A stretch of 64,000 nt of DNA from Lachnospiraceae bacterium (lineage in GTDB: Bacteria > Bacillota > Clostridia > Lachnospirales > Lachnospiraceae). The stretch is taken from positions 1-64,000 of the forward strand of contig JAIKZO010000046.1 in the NCBI GenBank assembly GCA_024682115.1, given 5' to 3'. Positions 1 through 8,813 of the stretch are shown in pieces; the stretch's first letter is position 1, and every line of letters begins with the position of its first letter. The position numbers were made by a program, and so were the translations under genes. The notes below the pieces were generated by a model. It did no database searches. It saw only the letters and a list, made by a program, of their open reading frames with translations, and was not told the DNA's origin.

Positions 1-2
1 TT

Positions 3-986
3 GTTGATTATGCCGATAAAGAGCTTTCGATATGGCCGACCGAGGATTGGCCGTATTTTTCGTCATACAGGAACAGGAGCCGGGAACTCGGGGCGACCTT
101 TAAAGGGCTGGAGGAACTCAAAGAACAGGCGTTGGCCTATATTGATAAGAACGGTCCGGTCTGCAGTGATTCTCTTCCGATCGAAGGAGAGATATTCTGG
201 CACTCTTCGATGCACTGGAGCGGAAACTGGGACAAACTTTCACCGGCAGCAAGATCCGTTCTGGAACAGCTATATACCGACGGGGAACTCATCATACATC
301 ATAAGCAGGGCAGCAGGAAATATTATGATCTTGCGGCGAAGTATATTTCACAGGATGTTCTTGATGCCGGGAATCCCTGTGAGAATGAAGAAAGCTTTAT
401 TTCATGGCGTGTGCTTCGGCGTGTCGGGGCTGTCGGTCTTTTGTGGGATAAGAACAGCACGGCGCTTTTGGGCATAAACATTAATGCGAAAACCCGTAAA
501 GCGATCCTTGAGGGACTTGAAGAGGAAGGAAAGATCTGCAGTGTGATGGTCGAAGGCATTAAGCAGCCTTTCTGTTATCTTGCACAGGACGAGCCTTTGA
601 TGCTAAATGTAATTAGCGGTGATGTTGATCTTAAACCGAGGATGTCTTTTATCGCACCGCTCGATCCGCTCATGTGGGACAAGTCGCTTGTTTTTGCTTT
701 GTGGGATTTTCTGTATGCATGGGAGATATATACTCCGGTTGCAAAGCGAAAGTACGGATATTATACGTTGCCGATCCTTTACGGCGAAAGGTTCGTTGGT
801 CGTATCGAGATCATCGCAGACCGTAAAGAACATATTCTTCGGGTAAAAAACATATGGTGGGAACCCGGCATAAGAATGACTAAGAAACTGGTAACAGCAC
901 TGAATAAAATACTTAATACCTTCTGCAGATTTAATGACTGTAAGGAGATCGAAAGGGACTTAGCAGGATGTCATATTCAATCATAA
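3..986 (+). CDS. Winged-helix DNA-binding protein, YcaQ/DUF1006-like (5' partial)
   Basis: The reading frame is open from the first bases of the window, so the gene starts upstream; the internal TTG near 134 is not needed as a start. The visible C-terminal ~327 residues match the crosslink-repair DNA glycosylase YcaQ family (winged-helix DNA-binding proteins): a WPTEDWPYFSSYRNR segment at the start, the repeated winged-helix-like region around GPVCSDSLPIEGEIFWHSS, and the late IAPLDPLMWDKSLVFALWDF motif that is usual in this family. Family members unhook DNA interstrand crosslinks or are uncharacterised. The end overlaps the next gene by 19 nt, suggesting translational coupling. Family call is fairly sure; activity is inference because the catalytic N-terminal part is outside the window. 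Confidence 0.75.
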   Translation, partial: VDYADKELSIWPTEDWPYFSSYRNRSRELGATFKGLEELKEQALAYIDKNGPVCSDSLPIEGEIFWHSSMHWSGNWDKLSPAARSVLEQLYTDGELIIHHKQGSRKYYDLAAKYISQDVLDAGNPCENEESFISWRVLRRVGAVGLLWDKNSTALLGININAKTRKAILEGLEEEGKICSVMVEGIKQPFCYLAQDEPLMLNVISGDVDLKPRMSFIAPLDPLMWDKSLVFALWDFLYAWEIYTPVAKRKYGYYTLPILYGERFVGRIEIIADRKEHILRVKNIWWEPGIRMTKKLVTALNKILNTFCRFNDCKEIERDLAGCHIQS

Positions 987-2992
987 GTACTCTGGCGCTT
1001 ATACTTAATACCATAATCAATCTGAAGACTTTTAAACACATTGGCATACGTTCCGGAGAAAAGAACGAACAGCAGGCTGATGTTCGTTACCGTTTTTTTC
1101 TTTTGGCTGCGAATTGTTACTTCATTTCGGATATAGCCTGGGGGATACTGTATGGACATCATGATATGAACAGCCTTTTTCCTGTCTTGTACTTTGATTG
1201 CATCCTGTATTTTCTTTTTATGTTCATGACCATGCTGACATGGATGCGTTATGTGGTTGCGTTCCTTGATAAGATAAGGCGCCGGAGCAAAACTCTGCTC
1301 TACAGCGTATGGATAATGTTCACGCTTGGCCTTATCTATCTGGTGATCAATTGCTTTTATCCTTTTATCTTTTCGTTTAACGCATCACACGAATATATAA
1401 CGGAACCCGGCAGGCATATAGCATTTATCCTTCAGATACTTCTTTATATGATCACCTCAACGTATATGCTTTATATAGCACGTAGATCGACCGGAGCCGA
1501 GAGAAGCAGATATATCGCGGTCGGGCTTACCTGTCTGGTGATGGAGCTGTTCCTGATCCTGCAGATACTCGATCCAAGATATCCTTCTTATGCTGCGGGA
1601 CTTATGATAGGGATATGCATTATCCACTCATTTGTTGAGGCAAGCGAAAAGAAGGAAAAAGAGATATATGACCATATTGCCACGGGACTGGCGGACGCTT
1701 ATGAGGCGATGTATTACATCAACATTGAAACGGGAGCATATCGCGAGTTTTCGAAAAGCGACGAATATGCATCCATGAATGTTCCGGTAGACGGCAGGGA
1801 TTTTTATGCCGAGACACAGGTGAACATCGATAAATATGTCCATCCGGATGACAGGGATTTTGCCAGGAGTTTATACAGCAAAGAAGCAATGCTTGAGAAT
1901 CTGGAGGGTAAAAAGTCATTTTCATATAAATACAGGATCATGATAAGCGGTCAACCGAGGTTTTTCCTGTTTACGGTCCTGCGTGCCAACGATGACAGAC
2001 ATTTAGTGCTCTGTGAAAAAGATATTGATGACGAGATCACCGCTGAGAATATGAGGCTCGAAAGCCAGAAGAAGCATGTCACTTTCAGCAGGATCGCAGA
2101 AAGTCTCGCAGCCAATTATGACGTTATATATTATGTCGATGCTGAAGATTCCAGCTTTATAAGTTACGAATGTAACAATATGTACGGTAAACTGGATATG
2201 AAGACAACTGGGGATGATTTCTTTGAGGAATCCCGAAAGGATATTCCGCTTATCGTTCATAAAAACGACCGTGATCTGGCTTTGGGATTCCTTAACAGAG
2301 AATACATAAAAAGTGCCCTTAAGGACCACAAAAGCTGCAGCGTTGAATATCGTATCGTAGGAAACAGGAAAACACACTACTTAAGACTTACCGTGCGAAA
2401 GACAGGCGACGGCACGCATTATATCATGGGTATGGAAAACATAGATGCCGAGGTCAAAAAGGAAAAACAGCAGATAAAGGCCCTGAATACAGAGAAGAAA
2501 CTGGCAAGACGGGACGAACTGACCGGCGTAAAAAACAAGACTGCATACAATGAGCTGGTGCATTCAGTACAGGAAAGTATTGACAAAGCTAAGGGCTGCC
2601 CGCCGTTTGCAATCGTTGTGAGTGACGCCAACAATCTGAAAATAATAAATGATTCCGAAGGCCATGTGGCAGGTGATGAGTATATCAGGGAGTCTACAAA
2701 ACTTTTGTGTGATATTTTTGATCACAGCCCGGTATTCAGAGTCGGAGGAGATGAATTTGCCGTATTTCTTACCGGGAGCGATTATTCAAACAGAGAGGAT
2801 CTTATAAAGAAACTGCAGGATCAGATCATGGAAAATCTAAGGTCCGGTTCCGGACCTGTTCTGGCTTCCGGAATGGCTGAATATGATCCAGATAACGACA
2901 GCAATGTCTCCGAAGTATTTGACCGCGCCGACAGGGAAATGTACGAAAACAAGCAGGATCTTAAAAATACGGAAAGCAGCCTTGACAGTTGA
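968..2992 (+). CDS. Membrane-bound diguanylate cyclase (TM region, two PAS-like domains, GGDEF)
   Basis: Predicted to make cyclic di-GMP from two GTP. Residues ~1-225 hold about seven hydrophobic segments forming a membrane sensor module. Two similar ~115-residue PAS-like repeats follow (each opening with a YYI/YYV-type strand and ending before IDDEIT / IDAEVK), then a short coiled linker and a C-terminal GGDEF domain. The active-site motif RVGGDEFAVFL is intact near residue 593, and the DELTGVKNKTA entry motif is present. The RxxD inhibitory site that normally lies five residues before GGDEF is absent (the four residues there are FDHS), so feedback inhibition by c-di-GMP is probably weak. 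The ATG overlaps the previous gene by 19 nt. The ligand of the sensor part is unknown. Confidence 0.9.
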   Translation: MSYSIISTLALILNTIINLKTFKHIGIRSGEKNEQQADVRYRFFLLAANCYFISDIAWGILYGHHDMNSLFPVLYFDCILYFLFMFMTMLTWMRYVVAFLDKIRRRSKTLLYSVWIMFTLGLIYLVINCFYPFIFSFNASHEYITEPGRHIAFILQILLYMITSTYMLYIARRSTGAERSRYIAVGLTCLVMELFLILQILDPRYPSYAAGLMIGICIIHSFVEASEKKEKEIYDHIATGLADAYEAMYYINIETGAYREFSKSDEYASMNVPVDGRDFYAETQVNIDKYVHPDDRDFARSLYSKEAMLENLEGKKSFSYKYRIMISGQPRFFLFTVLRANDDRHLVLCEKDIDDEITAENMRLESQKKHVTFSRIAESLAANYDVIYYVDAEDSSFISYECNNMYGKLDMKTTGDDFFEESRKDIPLIVHKNDRDLALGFLNREYIKSALKDHKSCSVEYRIVGNRKTHYLRLTVRKTGDGTHYIMGMENIDAEVKKEKQQIKALNTEKKLARRDELTGVKNKTAYNELVHSVQESIDKAKGCPPFAIVVSDANNLKIINDSEGHVAGDEYIRESTKLLCDIFDHSPVFRVGGDEFAVFLTGSDYSNREDLIKKLQDQIMENLRSGSGPVLASGMAEYDPDNDSNVSEVFDRADREMYENKQDLKNTESSLDS

Positions 2993-3016
2993 TTTTTATG
3001 AAATAGAGGTTTTGAT

Positions 3017-3754
3017 ATGAAAAAGCATGATGTGGTTCTTTGGATCCTGTTCATAGTATTTATGGCATTCAGGCTTACGGTCAGGATGGAGTACTGGGTG
3101 GTGCTTTCACTTGAAACATGCGGCCTGGCGATCGCACTGCTGATAAAAGCCAAAGCACCTTCGAAAAAGTATATCTTCATTTCAATCATTCTGGCCGTAT
3201 TGAGCACGGTCGCTTATCTTGGGTACGAGAGTAATCCGTGGGTCCTTCTGTACGGACTGCGTGCCGGAATACCCACACTGCTCTGCGGGCTTGCGGTATT
3301 TTCCGTCATGGAAAAGCGCGGAGGATATGCACTTCTTTCCGACAAAGGGAAGTATCCATTTCTGACAACTATCCTGATAGCCATAGTGGTTGGTGGTATT
3401 CTTGCCGCCGTGAACCTTATAGGGAATGAGATCAGCTTTGCTCCTTCTTTCGGAAAGATCTTTCTTTGCCTTAATCCCGCGATATATGAAGAGATCGCAG
3501 ACAGGGCGATATTCATAGCTTTTTGTGTCTGGTATGCTGACGGAAAGATGAATGTTTTTCAGATATTTACCATGTACTTTATGGCGTGTGTGCCGCACGC
3601 GGCTGTACACGGATATCCGCTTGTTCCGACCCTGATGCTTTGTGCTGTCTTCGGACTTCCTTTTGCGATCCTGCAAAAAAAGAGGGACATCACGTGTGCC
3701 ATGCTAAGCCACGGTATAGTTGATGCGGTCAGGTTCGTTCTGATCGGATTTTAA
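3017..3754 (+). CDS. CPBP-family intramembrane metalloprotease
   Basis: A 245-residue polytopic membrane protein with about eight hydrophobic segments. The three CPBP (Abi/CAAX protease) motifs are all visible: YEEIADR near residues 157-163 (EExxxR), a histidine in CVPHAAVHGY, and SHGIVDAVRF near the C-terminus. The family (Rce1-like) cleaves peptides inside the membrane and often handles bacteriocin self-immunity or prenyl-protein processing; no bacteriocin gene is visible here, so the substrate is unknown. It starts at an ATG 24 nt after the diguanylate cyclase gene and is probably cotranscribed with it. Confidence 0.85.
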   Translation: MKKHDVVLWILFIVFMAFRLTVRMEYWVVLSLETCGLAIALLIKAKAPSKKYIFISIILAVLSTVAYLGYESNPWVLLYGLRAGIPTLLCGLAVFSVMEKRGGYALLSDKGKYPFLTTILIAIVVGGILAAVNLIGNEISFAPSFGKIFLCLNPAIYEEIADRAIFIAFCVWYADGKMNVFQIFTMYFMACVPHAAVHGYPLVPTLMLCAVFGLPFAILQKKRDITCAMLSHGIVDAVRFVLIGF

Positions 3755-3807
3755 AGCGGGCAGCGATGAAATTGATCATGACCATATGATATGTTTTGGG
3801 AGATGAA

Positions 3808-4404
3808 ATGAAGATATATGTAGATTTTGACGATTGCCTTTGTGAGACGGCAATGTATTTTGTAAGGTTTGTGGCCGATAATTTCGGAAAGGATGTGCCG
3901 TATGAAAAGATGGCATTTTTCGACATGAAAAAGTCCTTTGACCTTACCGATGAACAGTACGATCATATGATGGAGGAAGGCCATAAGAATGAGTCGCTGC
4001 TTTCCCTGGAAGAGACACCCGGTGCCGTAAAGTCCGTCAACGGATGGATCGATCGCGGGTACGATGTTTCGATAATCACGGGACGCCCTTTCGGTTCTTT
4101 TGACGCATCGCGCGAATGGCTCGACAGGCACGGTCTTGAAAGAGCAAAGTTATATTGCCTCAATAAATACGGCAGGGACAACTTTATAAAGAACAGTGTA
4201 TTTAACCTTGAGATCGAGGATTACCTTAAGATGCATTTTGACTTTGCTGTAGAAGATTCGCCGACCGCATTTCGGTTTTTCGAACATCTTCCGGACCTTA
4301 AGGTCATGGTGATCGACCGCCCCTGGAACAGGGACTGTACTTTTCCGACGGATCGTTTTTGCCGTTGTTTTGACTGGGAGACGATAGTAAGACTGGTAAA
4401 ATAA
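3808..4404 (+). CDS. HAD-superfamily 5'(3')-deoxyribonucleotidase-like protein
   Basis: About 198 residues, a compact cytosolic HAD hydrolase. Motif I is IYVDFDDCLCETA at the N-terminus (nucleophile Asp and acid/base Asp), motif II is IITGRPFGS, and the late acidic motif is FAVEDSPTAF. This pattern fits the NT5C/YorS-like 5'-nucleotidase group that dephosphorylates deoxypyrimidine monophosphates, but HAD substrate calls from sequence are uncertain. I chose the ATG at 3808 because GGGAG lies 5-6 nt before it; a TTG twelve bases upstream would lack a ribosome-binding site. It follows the CPBP protease on the same strand and converges with the PrsW gene. Confidence 0.75.
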   Translation: MKIYVDFDDCLCETAMYFVRFVADNFGKDVPYEKMAFFDMKKSFDLTDEQYDHMMEEGHKNESLLSLEETPGAVKSVNGWIDRGYDVSIITGRPFGSFDASREWLDRHGLERAKLYCLNKYGRDNFIKNSVFNLEIEDYLKMHFDFAVEDSPTAFRFFEHLPDLKVMVIDRPWNRDCTFPTDRFCRCFDWETIVRLVK

Positions 4405-4405
4405 A

Positions 4406-4442
4406 CGGGGACCTGACCCCGTAAATGGTGGCCAAGTCCCCG
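4406..4442. repeat. GGGGACCTGACCCC-type intergenic inverted repeat
   Basis: In the 60-nt gap between convergent genes, CGGGGAC (4406-4412) can pair with GTCCCCG (4436-4442), or CGGGG with the nearer CCCCG (4417-4421). There is no U-run, so it is not a standard terminator. An 11-nt core, CCTGACCCCGT, recurs in reverse orientation at 8791-8807. Such palindromic intergenic elements are often dispersed genome-wide (REP-like), but two copies in one window are weak evidence. Confidence 0.4.
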
Positions 4443-4464
4443 CCTGAACTAAAGAGTGATGAGT

Positions 4465-5250
4465 TTATTCCGTGATATTTTCTGTCGCTTCGCTTGTGAC
4501 ATCGCTGATAACATCCTGCGCGAATTCTTCCGAAGGTCCTTCAACAGCCGCTCCGGCCTGAAGGATCTCTTTATTTTCTCTGTATGCTTTCATCATGTAT
4601 TTAAACGCAAGCACGATCTCGACGGCGTATAAGATGAAGAAGATGAATACAACGATCGTATAATCCGCCAGGTTAAGGAGCATATCAAATGATCCGTGGA
4701 ACAGTAAGGGCACGATCAATGCGTACTTCATATTCTTCTTGGACAGTTCCTCATCGCCTTTTGTAGAAAAAAACTTCGCAAGGCCGTAGAAGAATCCCAT
4801 CATCATCGCATCGATGACATGACCGAACGCACCGAGAAGTCCGCGAACGATGATCTTGGTGATGGTGGCATCGACCAGCAGGTATACGATATTCTCGATG
4901 ATACCGAATCCCAAAGCGATCATTGAGGCGTAGACGATACCGTTGAACGAATGCGTGAACAACGGGCTGTTCCAGCTTCCCTTTTTAAGCAGGAAGATCT
5001 TTGCGCCTTCTTCAACCAGAGCTACCAGGATGAAGTTGTTGAATAAGATGAACAAAAAGTTTTCCTGATTTACGCTTCCAAAGATGATGTCGGTAAAAAG
5101 AATGCTCAGTCCTGCGGCCAAAAGCGCCGATAAAGCACCGAATCCCAGCATCTTGAGGAGGAATGTGATCGAATTCTTTTGAGTCTTACCCATTCTGCAG
5201 ATGATAAACACCAAAATACAACTGGGTATCAGCGATAATATAATTCCCAT
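4465..5250 (-). CDS. PrsW-family intramembrane metalloprotease
   Basis: A 261-residue protein with about seven hydrophobic helices and an acidic tail of ~35 residues. The PrsW motifs are visible: EEGAK at residues 80-84, ENIVY at 119-123, His144 in FGHVIDAMMMG and His185/Asp189 in FHGSFDML. Members cleave membrane proteins; Bacillus PrsW performs site-1 cleavage of the anti-sigma factor RsiW. No anti-sigma gene lies next to it, so its target cannot be named. Start ATG has AAGGGGA seven bases upstream. It is transcribed alone, divergent from the SGNH gene at 5492 and convergent with the nucleotidase. Confidence 0.88.
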   Translation of the reverse strand: MGIILSLIPSCILVFIICRMGKTQKNSITFLLKMLGFGALSALLAAGLSILFTDIIFGSVNQENFLFILFNNFILVALVEEGAKIFLLKKGSWNSPLFTHSFNGIVYASMIALGFGIIENIVYLLVDATITKIIVRGLLGAFGHVIDAMMMGFFYGLAKFFSTKGDEELSKKNMKYALIVPLLFHGSFDMLLNLADYTIVVFIFFILYAVEIVLAFKYMMKAYRENKEILQAGAAVEGPSEEFAQDVISDVTSEATENITE

Positions 5251-5341
5251 TGTTTTCCCCTTTCGGAATCTTGATCTTCCGCCTTTTGGCGGATCCTATT
5301 AAATTATAAAGCCTAAAAGTACATGGCAGGTAGTGAAAAAC

Positions 5342-5370
5342 TGTCACCAAAGAAGTCACTTCCTGTGACA
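5342..5370. promoter_or_regulatory. TGTCAC/GTGACA inverted repeat in divergent intergenic region
   Basis: TGTCAC (5342-5347) and GTGACA (5365-5370) form a perfect 6-bp inverted repeat separated by 17 nt, lying between divergent prsW and SGNH genes. It could be an operator for a dimeric regulator; no regulator is identified. Confidence 0.3.
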
Positions 5371-5394
5371 AAAATACGGAATTGCAATGACATA

Positions 5395-5425
5395 ATGACA
5401 CAAATTACGAAAAAAATGATAGAAT
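5395..5425 (+). promoter_or_regulatory. Putative sigma-A promoter of the SGNH/MBOAT cluster
   Basis: ATGACA (5395-5400) and TAGAAT (5420-5425) are 19 nt apart, placing the transcript start near 5432, right at the start of two hairpins. The -35 and spacing are imperfect. Confidence 0.4.
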
Positions 5426-5431
5426 AGATGG

Positions 5432-5470
5432 GCGGCTTTTGATCTGCCGCTTGATAACCCCGGAAAGGGG
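5432..5470 (+). promoter_or_regulatory. Tandem-hairpin 5' leader before SGNH gene
   Basis: Two hairpins occupy the short leader: GCGGC (5432-5436) with GCCGC (5446-5450), and CCCC-GGAAA-GGGG (5458-5470). They end about 7 nt before AAGGAGG, so they could modulate ribosome access or mRNA stability. I do not recognise a known riboswitch. Confidence 0.4.
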
Positions 5471-5491
5471 ATGTCGAAGGAGGTAACTTAA

Positions 5492-6508
5492 ATGATCCGA
5501 AACGGAAATATCAAAAAACTTATCAAAGGCCTTGCGGTACTTACTGCCCTGACGGTCACGATAAGCTTCCTGCCGGTAACGGTACTGACTGCTCCGGTGG
5601 TTATGCCGGACGGATCCATATTTGATGCCGAATACTATGCGGAAAACAACCCGGATGTGGTCGCAGTATACGGAAGCAACAATCCCGACGGCATGTATGA
5701 ACATTACGTTACTTTCGGAAAAAAAGAAGGACGCCTTCCCTATGCCGGTGCAGACAAAGTAAAAACGACGACTGCAAATGCGGTTCAGGCAGCTGCGCCT
5801 ACACCCACACCTGCTCCGACGCCCGCTCCTGCAACTGCGCCTACGTTAGGCGTGACGGCCCTTGGCGGCACAGCTTTGGCAAAACGCACCACGTCACAGG
5901 ATGCGGCGGCATATTATGCAAGATCGGTATTTATCGGTGATTCCGTTCTTGCCGGATACAGAAACTATCTTGCCAAGCAAAAGGACTCACCGGTATCTTC
6001 GGCGACCTTTTTGGCGGCGGCGAGCTATTCAGCGGCTCACGCGCTTAATGAAAGGGATTCGCTTCATCCCATTTACAGAGGAAAAAAACAGCCTGTTTGG
6101 ACAGCCATCTCACAGATGGATGTTGACAGAGTGTTCATAATGTTCGGAACGAATGACCTCGTCGTTAAGGATGCGGGCCCTGCTTCCGAAGATGTTCTTG
6201 CGCTTGTCGACAAGATCATGGCGACAAATCCCGGAAAAGAGATCCATATCATAAGCATGTCGCCCGTATATGCGGGGACGAGCAAGGGTGCGATGAACAA
6301 TCCTACCATCAACGTTTATAATTCGCTTCTTTTCCAGGGCGCATTCCAAAGAGGAGCTTATTACCTTGACCTGAATTCGCATCTGCTAGACGCAAACGGA
6401 AATCTGGCCGGCAAATACTGTTCGGATCGATATGTTCATCAGACCAATACTTCTTATTCGGAAGTCTGGGATCCGGTATTTACGGCTTATGCGACAGGCG
6501 CGCAATAA
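5492..6508 (+). CDS. Secreted SGNH/GDSL hydrolase with N-terminal DAEYYAENNPDV surface module
   Basis: A 338-residue exported protein. Residues ~1-32 are a signal peptide or signal anchor. Residues ~35-80 contain the module FDAEYYAENNPDVVAVYG followed by HYVTFGKKEGR, which recurs in clostridial surface proteins. A Pro/Ala/Thr linker (~95-125) follows, then an SGNH hydrolase domain: block I FIGDSVLAGY (~147-156, Ser nucleophile), FGTNDL (~215-220), and a terminal DRYVH that supplies the Asp/His pair. SGNH enzymes remove acyl groups; next to an MBOAT acyltransferase and DHHW protein it plausibly trims or transfers acetyl groups on wall glycans. Start ATG follows AAGGAGG by 7 nt. Confidence 0.85.
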   Translation: MIRNGNIKKLIKGLAVLTALTVTISFLPVTVLTAPVVMPDGSIFDAEYYAENNPDVVAVYGSNNPDGMYEHYVTFGKKEGRLPYAGADKVKTTTANAVQAAAPTPTPAPTPAPATAPTLGVTALGGTALAKRTTSQDAAAYYARSVFIGDSVLAGYRNYLAKQKDSPVSSATFLAAASYSAAHALNERDSLHPIYRGKKQPVWTAISQMDVDRVFIMFGTNDLVVKDAGPASEDVLALVDKIMATNPGKEIHIISMSPVYAGTSKGAMNNPTINVYNSLLFQGAFQRGAYYLDLNSHLLDANGNLAGKYCSDRYVHQTNTSYSEVWDPVFTAYATGAQ

Positions 6509-6540
6509 TATTCAAAAAATAAAACTATCAGGATGGAATT

Positions 6541-7317
6541 ATGAAAAAAGTTATCAGATACGTATTACTGGCCGTAATGGTATTAAGCCTTCCGGCATTG
6601 AGCGCATGTAAAAAGAGTCCCGCACCTTCAGCGGATCAGGCAACTGCCGGGGCAATCGAAGAGACAAATACCACTGAAACGATTGAAGAGACAAACACTG
6701 CAGAGGCTGATACTGAGCCTGCTGCGGAGAAAAAGAAGGAAGCGACCGCAGAGGTAACTGCCACTCCGGCTGAGGAAGTAACAGAGGAACCGACTGCCGA
6801 ACCGACAGCGGAAGCAGTTGCGGATGATGATAAAGATGCCGGCACGGCTGAAACGGGCGACGAAGATAAAAATTCAGCCGGAACGGAAACCGCCGATACC
6901 GGTGCTCAGGATGCGGCCGGCCAAGACGCATCTTCCGTAGCACTTAAGGATCTTTATAACGTGATCGCCGGAAGCGTATCACTTCCCGAAATGTACTTTG
7001 CGGATGCGGGCTTTATGCTCAATTACTACGGAATAGATGCTTCGAAACTAGAAGATTACGTTTTTGCTTCTTGCCTTGATTCAACATCTGCGGATTCGAT
7101 CATCCTTATAAGACTTAAGGATGAAGCTTCCGCCAACGAGGTTATAGGCGGTCTTAACATGGTCCTTGAACAGATGGGTGCGGAGCTGGAAAACTACAAT
7201 CCCGAAGCGAACGAGCTCGTTAAAGCGGCCAAGGTGCGCAGGAACGGCAAAAACATAGATCTTATCATCCATAAGGATCGCAAGGCGATCCTGTCGATCA
7301 TAGACAGTGCCCTTTAG
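6541..7317 (+). CDS. DUF4358 lipoprotein
   Basis: A 258-residue lipoprotein: hydrophobic signal, lipobox LSAC (Cys ~23), then a ~100-residue low-complexity linker rich in Thr, Glu and Ala with repeated EETNT and TAEPTAE patterns. Residues ~135-258 form a DUF4358 domain (start LKDLYNVIAG, LEDYVFASC, and a conserved ILIRLKDEA helix). DUF4358 is a common clostridial domain of unknown function, often beside MBOAT and DHHW genes as here. The gene is 32 nt after the SGNH gene and 12 nt before the MBOAT gene, so it belongs to the same operon. It may be an accessory subunit of the acylation machinery (inference). Confidence 0.85.
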   Translation: MKKVIRYVLLAVMVLSLPALSACKKSPAPSADQATAGAIEETNTTETIEETNTAEADTEPAAEKKKEATAEVTATPAEEVTEEPTAEPTAEAVADDDKDAGTAETGDEDKNSAGTETADTGAQDAAGQDASSVALKDLYNVIAGSVSLPEMYFADAGFMLNYYGIDASKLEDYVFASCLDSTSADSIILIRLKDEASANEVIGGLNMVLEQMGAELENYNPEANELVKAAKVRRNGKNIDLIIHKDRKAILSIIDSAL

Positions 7318-7329
7318 AAAGGATAGTCC

Positions 7330-8784
7330 ATGGTTTTTTCCGGCCTTTTGTTTTTAATCTTTTTTCTGACGGCGCTGATCCTTTGTTATTTCCCGGTAGG
7401 AATCATTTCCGGGAAGATAAAGACAGAAAAAGCGGGCCGGATAGGGATCGGCATTCAAAACGGGATACTTCTTGTTTTCAGTCTTTTTTTCTATGCCTGG
7501 GGAGAACCCAAATGTGTTTTTCTCCTTATTTTTTCTTCGTTCGTAGATTATATTGACGGCATTCTTCTTGAAAAGTTCAAGGAACGCCCGACGGCAAAAA
7601 AGATCTGCCTCGGGATCTCTTTGCTTATCAATCTTTCCCTGCTCGGGATAATGAAATACACCGACTTCTTTATCGGGACGGTAAACCGTATCGCGGGAAC
7701 CGATATCCCTCTTCCGGGGATCGCACTTCCGATAGGGATCAGTTTTTACACCTTCCAGACAACCAGCTATTCGATCGATGTGTACAGGGGAAAAGTTAAT
7801 GCGGAGCGAAACTTTTTCCGTTACCTTACGTACATATCCATGTTCTCACAGCTTATCGCCGGACCCATCGTCCGTTATTCTCTCATAAAAAACGAGCTTA
7901 CCGATCGTAAGACAACTCTCGATAACTTCACGAACGGTTTCAGACGTTTCCTCATCGGACTTTTCAGAAAGGTCCTTATTGCTAACGAGCTTGGCGCTCT
8001 GTGGGATTACCTCAGGGGAGTTTCGAACATATCCGTAGCGGGGGCATGGCTCGGTTTCCTGATCTTCACGCTCCAGCTTTATTATGATTTCAGCGCATAT
8101 TCGGATATGGCGATAGGCCTTGGTTTGATGATGGGATTCCATTTTGACGAAAACTTCCGTTACCCGCTTTCGGCACTTTCGATAACCGATTTCTGGAGAC
8201 GCTGGCATATCTCTCTTTCGGGATGGTTCAGGGATTATGTTTATATCCCGCTCGGAGGAAACCGCAAGGGCAGGGCAAGGCAGCTTATAAATCTCGGTGT
8301 TGTCTGGTTCCTTACGGGATTATGGCACGGGGCTTTCTGGAACTATGTGCTTTGGGGACTATATCACGGATCGATGCTCGTTTTGGAAAAGTTTATCTGG
8401 GGAAGATTTCTTGAAAAAGCGCCTAAATTCCTCAGGCATATTTACACACTTATCATCGTGATCTTCGGATTCGGACTTTTCTATTTTGAGGATATGTCCG
8501 CATTCGGAACGTATCTTACATATGCATTCGGCATGGCGGGAAATGCGATATCGGGACCCGAGATCCTGTGGGCATTTGGCAACTACCTCCCGGTGATCGT
8601 TTTTGCGGTAGTATTTATGTTCCCGGTATTCCCTAAGATCACGGAATTTGTAAAAAATCTCGGAGGAGCAAAGAAGAATACCGCCACTTTTGTTGCGGGA
8701 TTGGTTTCAGTTGGCCTTTTGATACTCTGCATCGCAAACCTTGTCAGGGATTCATATAATCCGTTTTTATATTTCAGGTTTTGA
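7330..8784 (+). CDS. MBOAT-family O-acyltransferase (AlgI/DltB-like)
   Basis: A 484-residue membrane protein with about ten helices. MBOAT hallmarks are clear: FWRRWHISLSGWFRDYVYIP, LGGNRKG, and the catalytic histidine region WHGAFWNYVLWGLYHG near residues 331-346. The family passes acyl (usually acetyl) groups across the membrane onto extracellular polysaccharide or lipid acceptors, together with a DltD/AlgJ/AlgX-type partner, which here is the next gene. The substrate polymer is not identifiable from sequence. Neighbours at 6541 and 8814 are within 30 nt. Confidence 0.93.
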   Translation: MVFSGLLFLIFFLTALILCYFPVGIISGKIKTEKAGRIGIGIQNGILLVFSLFFYAWGEPKCVFLLIFSSFVDYIDGILLEKFKERPTAKKICLGISLLINLSLLGIMKYTDFFIGTVNRIAGTDIPLPGIALPIGISFYTFQTTSYSIDVYRGKVNAERNFFRYLTYISMFSQLIAGPIVRYSLIKNELTDRKTTLDNFTNGFRRFLIGLFRKVLIANELGALWDYLRGVSNISVAGAWLGFLIFTLQLYYDFSAYSDMAIGLGLMMGFHFDENFRYPLSALSITDFWRRWHISLSGWFRDYVYIPLGGNRKGRARQLINLGVVWFLTGLWHGAFWNYVLWGLYHGSMLVLEKFIWGRFLEKAPKFLRHIYTLIIVIFGFGLFYFEDMSAFGTYLTYAFGMAGNAISGPEILWAFGNYLPVIVFAVVFMFPVFPKITEFVKNLGGAKKNTATFVAGLVSVGLLILCIANLVRDSYNPFLYFRF

Positions 8785-8790
8785 TCCATT

Positions 8791-8807
8791 GGGGACGGGG
8801 TCAGGGG
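8791..8807. repeat. Second copy of GGGGAC/TGACCCC motif
   Basis: The purine-rich stretch at 8791-8807 is, on the minus strand, CCCCTGACCCCGTCCCC; it shares CCTGACCCCGT with the element at 4406-4442. It sits directly between the MBOAT stop and the DHHW start, and its end (CAGGGG) also serves as the ribosome-binding region of the next gene. Confidence 0.35.
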
Positions 8808-8813
8808 TTCAAA

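Noticed and set aside
5790-5850. Low-complexity repeats in the SGNH gene (also in 53600-53850).
   Set aside because: They encode ordinary Pro/Thr/Ala linkers of surface proteins, not tandem DNA repeats or a CRISPR array.
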